Source: JACQCF01 sp043742785 (GTDB taxonomy: Bacteria > Omnitrophota > Gorgyraeia > Zapsychrales > Fredricksoniimonadaceae). Taken from it: 64,000 nt of DNA. The notes under the pieces were generated by a model that was not told where the DNA came from, did not search any database, and was given only the letters and a program-made list of their open reading frames with translations. The first letter of the stretch is position 1; every line of letters begins with the position of its first letter. The stretch covers positions 1-64,000 of the forward strand of contig JAYTXU010000002.1 of assembly GCA_043742785.1 (NCBI GenBank). Reading direction: 5' to 3'. Positions 42,001 through 54,000 of this stretch are shown piece after piece. A program made the position numbers and the translations under genes.

Positions 42001-45000
42001 CTACCTGTTCATCAATAGCCCCTTGGGTGAGATTCTCTTTAGCAACTTCAGCTACTGTCACAAGACCTTGGCTAGCTTTTTGTTGTCCCATCTCTTTAAA
42101 TATGTTCTCTACTGTAAAGCGTAAATAATTCTCAGCTGTCTTAGTCCCTGCATCTTCCCCCATCCCTTTAGCATTCTGATATAACTCATTAGCTTCAATA
42201 AGTCGGATTCTTTGACCATCCGTTAAGTTCTGATCATACTTGTGTAAATATAAAGCCGCTTCCGCAATAATACGAGTATTGTCCCCTTTGAAAGAATTCA
42301 TGCGAGCAAGTGTCTGTGTAATATCCGACGTTGAATCAAACGCAGAGCTACCGATAACACCTTTAAGTCCTGGTATTTTCTTAGCTTCCATGGAGTATCC
42401 TGAAACAATGTCCGTCAGGTAAACATGTTTTGTGGATTCCCCAGCCCCAATGCTTGTTACAGATTTCTCAAAACTTGGCCCTATCGATTCTCCTACTTCA
42501 TTGTGAATAACAAATCCCTTTACAGATCCCTCTGTCTTAATACGTTCATTTAATATTGTTTCGACTCTTTCTCTTAAATCAGCTGAATTAATCCTAACAC
42601 TGAATATCTTCGCCTCTGTCCCATCCTTACTGTTTTGAGAGTCCTTCATGGCCTGATAAATCTGATTAGCCAAAGACTCTGCTCTATTTGAATTGACGGT
42701 ATCCACAGAAAAATCTTTTATTTGAATATTCTTTAATGTCACTTCCGGATTAAATTGAGCATAGTCAAAGCCTAAGGCAACTAACGGAGCTTTAATTTGG
42801 TCAGCGGTACCCGTTGTCAAAATAGATCCTTTAGTAAGCATGATTAGCTCAACACCGCGAGCACTGTGTTCTGAATCATGAACAGCTTGTTGAACATACG
42901 ATTCCACTCCAACTAGTTCTTGTCCCCCCTTTAATTGCGCCTCTGCATTTAACGCTGCGGCAACAGTTCTAGATTTAGGATTAAAGTGTTCCCCCGAAGA
43001 GTCACCATAAATTTGATCCTTCTGTTCCGTTCCACGAAAAGAGTCAAGAGGAGTGTACTCGGCAAAACCATTCTTAATCTCCATCTTTGCCTTACTTTCA
43101 AAACGATGCTTCAAATACCAAGCTCCTTCTTCCAACAACATTTTTTCTTGGCTTGATGTAAAAACATTGCCCTGCTCTCCATTGATCTGCTGATATATTC
43201 TCTTGATTTCTAACAACGGATTTAATTCTTGCCCATAAACAACATCGGGAATATATCTTCCATTACTGTCAAGCACAAATTGCCCCTTACCATTTACCTT
43301 AAACTTCATAGCATTTCGACCATCAGCATCCGTAGCCGTCTCTCTAATCTCCCACTGTTGAGCTAAGTCCTGGTTGCCCTCTGTTTGGCTCTTAACTATG
43401 GAAAATGCGGGATTTTCAAATCTATTAGACACTTCTAAGATGGCTTTCATCAAATTTGTATGAGAAATAAGTTGTTTCTCAAAATGAGATTTTAATTCAG
43501 GTCTCTCTTCGAGAAATTTAATAACAGCTTCGCGGGATGTTCCCTCAATCTTAGGATCAGAAGTTATTAGTTCATGCGCTTCATCAGCAATAAGAATATA
43601 GTCTTTCAAAGGATTAAAAGACTTCCCACTACGTTTATATTGCAAAACAAAATCTTTAGCTTGAAAGTCGTTGACTACAAGGATATTTCCTTTTTTCTCA
43701 AATTCTGCTAATCGATCAACTTCAATATTTCCATTAGAATCCATCATATCTCTTGCGCTGACAAACCCTGTTAATTCCAATCCTCTGTCAGCTTTTGAAG
43801 CTGTTGCACGTTTAATAACTTGATCCACCAAGGTCGATGTCGGATCTAAACCAACATACAAAAGAACTTTCTTCCCCTTCTTAGCTAATGCATCGGCAAC
43901 CACGATATCCATCCATGTTTTTCCTTCCGAAACAGGCGCAATAAAGGCAAGTTTTCCATCGTTCATACCCGCCTGAATCATGCTATAGATAGCAGCCATC
44001 TTTTTAGGATCACTCCAATCCTTAGCTGCACGACTTTCCAATAAAGGTTTGGCCGCTTCAATAGTCATTGCCATAATTTCATCAGTTGGACCTGTTTGTC
44101 TCCAATCAATACCTCTATTCTCGAGAACCTTTCTTGCTCTTTCTACGTAATCTGCATAGCCCTCTTTAGCAAATTTACCCTCTGCTCTAGCAACTTTCTT
44201 TACATCTCCATATTTGTAATACTCTAAAACTTCTTGTCCCTTTGGCAAGTATTCTGTAATCGACTGCTGAATAATATCATTTTGTTCTTTAAGAAATTTC
44301 GCTGCAGATCCATTGATCTCAAGACTTTTTGTATTAACAAATTTATCGCCGTTATACCAAGCGCTTGCACGTTTAACTGGGTTGACAATATTTTCCTCTG
44401 TAAGCGCCTTGAAACTAAACAGATCTGCAGCAGCTAAAAGCCTTGCTGCCTTGGTTAAAACAGGGCTTTTATCTTCGCCCTCTCCATAAAACTTGGTTCC
44501 TTTAAGATAATCAGATGCGCGCGAAAGCCAAGATTTCTCTCCTTTTCCTTCTGAGGAACCCCCTACATCTTCACCTGACTTAGGTTGCAATGTTCCCTGT
44601 GTTGCTAATCTATTTCTGGCTCCTGCTAACATAGCCAAATCCGCTGGTTTTTCACCAGCTGCCAAACGTTCTGCCATTTCAGTTGTTAAAGATTTATACA
44701 ATTTAGCATCAGACGGAGTCATTAAAACAGTTGCATCATTTGCTTTTAGTCCTTCGGTATAAGTAATCCTCACAGGAACAGTTTTTAATTCTTGCGCACG
44801 TTTTAAGAAAACGTCCGTAACTTCTACATTTTGTTCATCATTTGTTAATGAATGAAAATCTCTTCCGTTACTACGTTGCTCAGAAATAGCAGCATCTCTA
44901 GCTACTTCCAATTCTTGCGGACTCATCGTATCTCTAACAACTTCTGCTATTTTGATTTTTTGAACATGAGGATCTAGTTGCTCAAAATCATTCCCTGATT

Positions 45001-48000
45001 CGCTCTTATATCGTTCTGCTGCCAACGAACGAACTTCGCCTTTAACCTTTTCAAAAGTAGAAACTGATGTTTCTGTTTTAGAAGGAGCGGCTTCTCCCTT
45101 TACTTCCGCGGGTGGCTTAGCTGTTATTTTGTGTTGTAGAAAAGCATCTGTAACTAAAATATTTTGTTCTGCGTAGCCTAAAGAATCAAAGCCGGTTGTT
45201 CTTTTTGAAGCAAATTCTTTAGCAGCAACATATTCTCCATCCGTCATCGTATCGCGAACAGTTTCCGCTGCTATAGTTCTTTGTTCGACATGGCCTAGAT
45301 CTTCAAAACTCTTTCCTGGATTTTGTTGTTCATATCTCTCCTTGGCCAATCCTCGCGCACTTTCATCGATCAGTGTTATATTTTTTATTTTTGCTTCTTC
45401 TGTTCCACCCTTCTCACCACGCGCTGCTTGTTCCATCTGTTTTTCTTGAGCTGTCTTTTCAACAGGTCTTCTTAAACTCGATGGTGCAGGTTTTAAGAAT
45501 AAGCTATAAAAAGCAGCATCCGATGCTATTTGCTTCACTTGATTATTAACATAATTTCGAGCAGCGCTTTGAGCGCGTTCCCCTGTCAATCCACCAACCC
45601 TAGCTTCTGTTAATCCTTCCGATGATAGACGATCTATTAATCCTTTTTGATTATGTAAATAATTTTCTGTAAGATTGCTAACCAAGGTTAGCTGACCTAT
45701 TGTTGTTAGGGTACTTGTTGAACTCGCCAAAGAACTCCAAACAAAATTCTCACTCTTAATTAATCCATTTACCAAGCTGTATCCTGTTTCTCCTCCAACT
45801 GCTGCTCCCGTTACAGCTCCCACATCCGTTGCAAATGTTTTTATAGCAGGCAATTCATTTCTTGTTAACGCGCTTTCTTTGAGTTGGAAAATTGGCATCA
45901 AAGCACCTAATTTAAGACCCATCTGAGCACCAGAAACAAGATTTTGGACCAACATCCCCTCGCGACCAAAAAGAGGAGTCTCCTCTTGAATCTTCTTTCC
46001 ATGATCTTGCTCATCGTAAACAGGTTTCCCATCCACACCAATCACATCTCTCATAGGTCTAAAAGACGAGTGGTATGCTCCATTCCAATCCCATTTACCC
46101 GTACCATCTGTTATTCTATTAATTACTGCGCGAATAGGCGGATCGAGCATTCCCCATGCCGGCATAACAGCAGCAAAATCCATCGCTCCCGTTACGGATA
46201 ATCGTGCGATCATAGACGGATTCTTTGCAAATACAGCTAAACTTACATCTGGTAGAACGGCTGCGCCTCCTGGATTATTCACATAAAGCCATGCATTTTT
46301 AAATCCTCCATCAGCAAAAGCCTTCATTGGTGCTTTCATAGCACCATTTAAACCCATAAGCCCACCAGCTATGGCTCCATATAATGCATGATTTACTCGT
46401 TCTTCATCTAAGAAACCTTTGTCTTTTAGATTTCCATTAGCATAGGAAAGTTCATACCCTCCCACTCCTCCCACCAGCATTCCTGCTGTTACTCTTTTAA
46501 TCGCATCTTTAACCAATTCTTTAGGAGCATAATTAACTATCTGTCCGTCTTTCATTGGGAAAAACCCTTTACCAAAAGCCCTCAAAAGACCTGAATTCAT
46601 AACCGCCCCATTCATCCCCCCTATCAACATATATTTTGCTAAATCCTTAGCCCCCTTAGCTTCAGGATCTGACATAAATACGACTCCCCCAACAGCAGAG
46701 CCTCCCGCAAAACCAAGACTGGTATCAACAACTGCTTTATTAACCCAATCTTTAGCTGCCCACTTAGCTACTGAATTATTTTCTGTCCAACTTGCTATTC
46801 TGGCAGCACCAACGGTAGCTCTCTCCATAAAGGTTAAAGGAACCCCTGCTACTTCAGCGGTACTGCTAACGTTTTGAGCTTGTTCTTGAAGGCTTGTCGT
46901 TACTTCTTGTCTTGTTGGTAAATTTACTCCACTAGATGCCTCACCATAAGCAGCTGTTCTTACCCAACGACTTGCTGCAGAAGATATAACTCCACCTCCT
47001 AAACCTACAAGAAAATCTGAACCTGACCGATGACCGTTTTTACCATCCAGAGAACCTCCTAAAACACTTACTCCTCCATAAACAAGGCCATTTAACATTG
47101 GTGATTGCGTTAATGCTTTTCCTATCAATATCTGATTCGTTGCAGAACCTATAGTCCATTGACTTGCTCCCCATTTACCTAAACCTACAAAAGCGCCTGC
47201 TCCTGCACCCACACCCATATTCTTCAATCCGTTGCTACTAAAGGCATAGCTAACAAAACCCTCGCTACCGCCATTTAATTTATAATCCTTATACCCGCGC
47301 ACGGTATTAATCGTTGCTCCAACTCCTGCATTGACGACAACTTGTCTTGCTGGGGCAATCCATCCGGGTAACGATGTGCCAAAATTCCCTCCATTGGCAA
47401 TGCCCATGGATACCTTATCCATAAAAGTCAACTTCTGTGCAACTCCTTCAATAGCAGGATTATTTAAAACACTCATTTTTTCTAGCTGATTAAGATATCT
47501 CCCATTTTCGTAAATACTTGTCCCCTTGATAAGACCATTGATCGAAGCGCTTGATGCTGCTGCAACTTCACCTAATATAAAAAGCGTACCTGCCATGGTT
47601 CCGCTCATTTGACCACCATCTTTCATTGAAGTTGCTAAATCACTAAGTTTGAATTCTCTAGGATCTAAAGCAGCGTAGGCCAAACCACTAAATGTAGCCC
47701 CTATAGCATAATTAACAGCAACTGTCTGTCCTACCTTTGTTGCTAAAGCAGTTCCTTTTGTCGCAATTCCGGCCCCTTTTAAAACAGCACCCGCACCACC
47801 AGCCAACATAAGAACTGAACTCGTAGCACCCATAAAAGATGGGTTTGTTGGATCCCAATTAGTTGCGTTTGATTCCTCCCACCCTAATGCATTTCTTAAA
47901 AATTTCATCCCCGCAGTACTCCCACCATTATACCCTCTGTAACCTCCTCCAAGCCAAACCGCCCCCTGACCTAATAATGTTGTTCTAACGTCATTCTTAT

Positions 48001-51000
48001 AAATATCAATCGCAGCTCCAGGAACACTTAAAGGCAAAGGATCTTCTTTGTCATAGGCTTGGCCTGTAGCAAGATTAATCATCGGAGCTCCTATTTCTTT
48101 GCGGGCAAAAGAATAGAAAACACCATTGTTCTCACCTGAATAAACCGTAGCTCCTTCCATTCTTATAAAGGATGTTTCCTTGCCGTCTGCGTTAACCGGA
48201 GCAGCTCCTATATATTTCAACTCATTGGCATCCTTGCCTAAAACATAGTATAAATTCACTGTTCCCTCTGCAGAGGGGGTTTTAACAACCATATCCTCTG
48301 GGTGTTCTTGTTTCAGCATCACTGGAACAATATTTTCCAAAGACTTTTCTTTAATTACATCGAGAGTAGTTGATTCCCCTGTATCAAATCGAACTATTGT
48401 CTTTCCATCCTCAGGATCTGAGATGTGGTATCCTCCTCCTGCCACTAATGCTATCGCGTTCCCTCTGGACATTCCCATGTTTTCAAAACTTCTAACTATT
48501 GCAGAATCCAGCTTTGCGCCAGTTGAATCCTTACCATTCAATTGGACAGTTTGACCCTTCACATAATCTTCAAATGTCTGCATCTCACCCGTTTTAAGGT
48601 TTAAAATTGCTTTCTTTGTGAAATTATCTTCTCTTGACTCTATTCCCATAACTCCACCAGGAACTACGTCGTCAACAGTAAATCCTTGATCAGCAGCCCC
48701 TGCAGCTGCCAATGAATTCAAAATTGTTTTCTTAACATTAACCTTATCCCCCTCTTTGACTTGGAAAACCAGCATTCCGTTTAAGACCTGCCCCCCATTA
48801 ACAAGTCTAAGATCTTTACCATCTCCAATTCCTAGAATTTCTTTTACTTGCTTAGCTCCACTGGTAACATCTACCCATTGAATCTCATTCCCTATTTTCA
48901 TGGGAATTTTACTGATTTCACGAATAACATTTCCCTCTTTATCTACATGTGTTTTATAAATAATGTTGTTTGCTTCCTTAATCTCTCCTGATTTAGTTAA
49001 CACGCCATCTACGGCAAAGCGGTCTTGAGGAACAAGGACTTGTTTATTATCTTTTGTCTGAGCAGACATTGACATATATTCATCAAATCCTCGATCATTT
49101 TTTCCTAATGCTACAAAGATTCTTTCATAAATTCCTAGCGGTCTAGAAGCCGTGTATGAAACAGTGCTTTCTCCGCTGGATGAGATTTCTTCGGTAGAAA
49201 CAACTTTAAAATCCCTACTTTTATTAATATCTGTTCCTACAAGAATAAGCTTCCCATCAATCTCTCTGGATTTCTTTGTGTTACCATAATCAAACGTCGA
49301 ACCTAAATTCGATTTGTTAATATCCGCCACCAAATTATACTTTCCATCTTCACGAGTATTGATTTCGTTATTTTCTCCTTGCTTACTATAAAATATCTCA
49401 TTCTTTGTTCCTATTAAACTTTGAACATCCAAGCTTGTTTTATCACTCTTTTGTCCAACAGGTTCAAGACCTAAGCCTTGAACTTCAAAAGTCAAGCCAG
49501 ACGTTGAATTTCCTATACCGGTAATGTCGTATTTATGAACCCCGTCGTTAAAATCAATGGTATTTTCTTCGTTTAAATCTATCGTTGGTTTTGTTATCCA
49601 TTTCTGAACATACTGACCATCATCTCCAACAACTGTTTCAGAAACTCCGTTAGTACCAAGAGAGTAGCTTGCTGTCACTGGTGTTTTTTGACCACCTTTT
49701 TCTATGGCTGTTTTATAACCATTATCGAATGTCCCCTGAGGATTCCCCTCTGCATCATAGGTTGTTTTCTGCAATGTCCTGGTAAATCCCCAAGAATTAA
49801 TTCCTTGATCTGTTATATCAATAAACCCCATCGAATTAGGTTTTAACTGTAGTCTTTCGTCTTCGCTTTTCACAAGAACACCATTACTATCTACTACTCT
49901 TATTCCAGTAGGAACCACCATTCTTGGATCTTCCGCAATGAGTTTAGTGCCCACTCCTGTTCCAAGCTCAACACCTTGAGAATTAAGAGTAAATTCCAAA
50001 CCTGGAGAGAACGGAGCAGCACTTTTAAGTCCCGTCAAAGGAAGAAGCTTGCTCATCATGTTTATTTCAGTTTTTGCGTCTGTAAGGCCTTCCTTGCCCT
50101 CTCCGCTGGCGCTTAACAAGAAAGCCTCTCCTAAGTCTGTCAACTTAGCTACGCTATGTGCAGGCATAGAACTATCTTTACTGAGTTGTCCATTGTTAAG
50201 ATCTTCCCCATCTTTTTGTTCACTTTTACGAACTAAGAAATCTTTGTTTGCTATGTACTGGCCTTGATTCGATTGCAAAATAATCTGACGATACCCCTGA
50301 CCAGGTTCTGTTTCTCCTGGGAGAGCTTCGTTGCCTAACCGAATGCCTGTTATATCTGCGCTTTTAGTAGTGCGTACTTTTCCTTCTTTATCTGTTAAGA
50401 TTGAGCCCACCTTGCTTCCTTGCTCAACAGATGGTTCTGTCCCTGCAAGAATACGGCCATCCTTTGTTACTGCAATTAACTGATTGGAAGCTTCAAGACC
50501 AAGATTATTATTTCCTGGAGTTTGTTGATTCAAACTAGAAGCATATACTGTGCGGTCAGGTAGGCTATTGGAATTAAGAGTAAACCAACCTTGATTAACT
50601 GGCTTTAATTCGTTAACAAGATTATCGTTTTCATCGAAGCTATCAATACTTTCACTTACAGGCAAAGATACTTCCGTTATACCAAAACGCTTAGAAGATC
50701 CGTTGTTCCCAAGAGCAAATTGAGCTCCTGGCATATTCTCAGTTGAAACAAAACCATTGGCCCCTGAAAATATAAACTGCTGTGTACCTTGCGTTTCGCT
50801 AAAAGGTGTTCCAGATATTCCATTAAAAATAAGCTTTGATTGATTATCTTTGGCACTAAATTTCTTGCTTAAATCGTCAGAACCAGAACCAATAGAACCT
50901 TGACTAGAAGAAAGTGATTCCCCTTGTCCAACTAAAGAAACAATCCCATTATTATTAGCCTGCCCTGAAGTAAGGCTTACTATCTTATCGTTACCTGAGA

Positions 51001-54000
51001 CTCCATATTTAATTTGATTGTTGGTATCAATGTTGCTTTTTACCGTTGCGTTAACTGCAATATTTCCTGCCTGCGGAGTAATGTCATTTCTCCCCGTTAA
51101 TACAAATTTATCTCCTTCAAACGTCAACGCCTTGTTTTGTTCAGGAATTAAAGCCCCGTTGACCTTTGCATCTACTCCATTGATTTGAACTTGACTATTT
51201 TTAAGAACAAGTGTATCTGCTTTTGTATTTTGACTAAAAACAATTCCTTTTTGTGAATCATAGTTATATCCGCCATCACGCATGAATGAACCTGGTGTTG
51301 CTCCATATGCTTGTGAATTTGGATCAAATCCACCTTTAGCATTAAAATAAGCACTCTGAGGAGCCATTGGCATAAGACCAACAACAGCGACAGAGTCATT
51401 ATTTGTTGGCTCAATATTTACTGCCTTAACAGTAGGTAAAACAAAGTTTAAAGCTGTTAGTTGCTTGTTGCCATCTGTAATAATTGTTCCCTGAGCCTTG
51501 GTGCCATTATTAATTGAATTAGGAGCCCCTCCTTCTCCTCCTATATTATTAATCAACGCTTCTCCTGAAACCAATTTACCGCTGACATTCACATTGTTGA
51601 CAATCCCATCTTCGCCAACAAAATAACCCATTCCAGAAGAAACCTTAACTGGAATACTAAACAAAGCTTTGTGAATTGGATCTGTGCTTTGAGGACCATT
51701 AGGAAAGAACTGATCCATCACACTTGTGGATATTGTTGTATCGTAGGTTCCACCAAACTGCGCATTCTTTTGAACGATCACATTATTATCACCTACAACT
51801 GCAGTAACCAATTTTTGGCCTGTCATGTCTAGAACATGTTGACCTGGTGTGGAAATATCCGCTCCCTTTACAAAAACTTGAGCCCCATACGAAAACTTTT
51901 TATTGTCTTTAGTAGCTACCGCTATCTCTTGTGCCATAGCTTCCGCTTGTTCTGGAGTTAAGTGTTGAACCTCTACAATTTTCTGAAAAGCTTTGCTTGT
52001 TTTAATAGCATTGATGTCGCCATTAAAACTTAACTGCTGATTATTTTGTACCAATATGTCGCTCTTACCATCTCCAGCAGGCAATTGATAGGTTCCACTG
52101 GTAGGAGTTGCATTTCCAGCTTGATGATTTTCATTAAAATTAAAAAGACGATTCCTGTCTGTGCCTTCCGCTGAAACGCTAATTTCGCCCCCCTGTCCTA
52201 TAGCTTCCTTAAACCAACCATCTAACCCATCACTCTTTGTTGCTCCTACCAATTTCTCTCCATTATTTAATGAGTATCCTAAAGCGGCCTGAAGCTTAAC
52301 ATCCCCTGTCACTTGAGCAATGGCTGCATCTTTTTCTTTATTATTACTAAAGTAGCGAAGAGAATTTAGTCCCTGAGCAAACACTCCCCCGTCATTCCCC
52401 TGCGCTCCTACTGTTACCTTATTGTCCTCACTGCGATTGATGCCATAAACATCTATTATTTCTTTCGTACTCATGTTTTCATTAGAAAAAACATTGTTGA
52501 GCATTTTTCCAGCATCGCCATACGTCCCGCTGAACTGTGTACCGCCTTCACCCAAAGCGTTAATTACAGAAATATCCTTACCCTTATCCTTACCCTCTTT
52601 ATCCTTGGTATTTGTGAACCCTCCCATGGAAAGAAGATAATTGTGTTCTCCTTCTTTGCCATAGCTCTGCAACAATTGGGGTGCATTAAGACCTAAGTAA
52701 TCAAACAACTCGCGGGTTTTTCCCTCTACCGGCAAACTGCCAATCATAGGTTTTAGAACATAGATATCTGACTGATGGAGGACAGAATTTAAGGTGCTTG
52801 TAGGAATTTCTGTACCTGCATGCAAAAGACCGCTGTTAAACAATTGCAAAACATACTGACTGTGCAGATCATCCGCCGAAACTTTCTGTGGAGCAGCCAA
52901 ATAATTGGCCGTTAAATATCCGCCGGGACCGCTAGTAAAACCGGTCGCTTGTCCTGTGATGGCGTTATTGGCCTTGCTCATAGAATCCCACATATTGCCC
53001 CTGGCAATTGCATTCTCTACCGTAAAACCATTCAGCCCTGACAAGGTGTCTGAATAAGCATTAAAATCATGCACGCTGTTAAAGCCGCCTGTTTTATCAT
53101 TTAAGAAAGACATCCCATAAAGATTGTCTGTCATGTTTTGCATAGGACTTCCAGGCGAGGACCAAGCTGCATTATAACGAGCATCCCAACTGTCTTGGCT
53201 ACCAATATTCTTATTCGCCTGGTCTTGAGTATCACTCAAATCTGTTCCCGTTAAAATGGCGCCTTTACTAGCCAATCCCATAGCAACCAAATTGCTGCCA
53301 GTTGCTAAAAATCCCCATCGAAAAGCCATCAGCTTATTATCGTATGCTTTTCTCTCTTCTGCAGAAGCATCAGCTCCCGGCGCTTTCCCAACAACTGAGT
53401 TTTCATAGGAATTAAGAGCCATCGACAGTGCTGCTTGAGTGGCTCCAAAAGTGGCCATTCCTCCTAAAATGCTGGATTTAAATCCATCCCAAGTTTTAAC
53501 GTTAAGCCAATCCTTGTCCTTGGTTTCCTCTCGATTAAAAAACATATTAACTCCAGAGCTCCCCAACACATTTCCTGCCTGAGCCAACCCTTGAGAGAAC
53601 TGACTGTCAGCTTTAATACCCATCGACAATCCTCCCAGACGAAGAGCGCCTCCTGCCAATTGCCCCACAGCAAAGCCGGCATCTGCTTTTAAAATTGAAC
53701 CTGTATATTTAAAGAAATTGTCTGACGTATTGAATTGTTTTGTTTTATCATTTGGATTACTTAGATCCTTTGTAGCTCCCAAGGTGGTGCCAAAACCAGC
53801 GTCAAATGTACGATCTCCCACCCAGGCAATGGTGCCCACGGCTAAATCAGCAGCAACAGAAGAAGCAATCACGCTAGAAGTTTGCATCAAAATTTTATTT
53901 TTATCACTGCATTTATTTGGATCAGGACAAAAAGATTTGTTGATGGCCTTAGTAATTTCCACCTTCACATACCCTGAAGCAGCCCCTAACACAAGTCCTT

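Noticed and set aside
42050..44130. Housekeeping secA gene
   Set aside because: It is in frame with the giant ORF, lacks a separate start, and the Walker A and motif VI residues differ from SecA.
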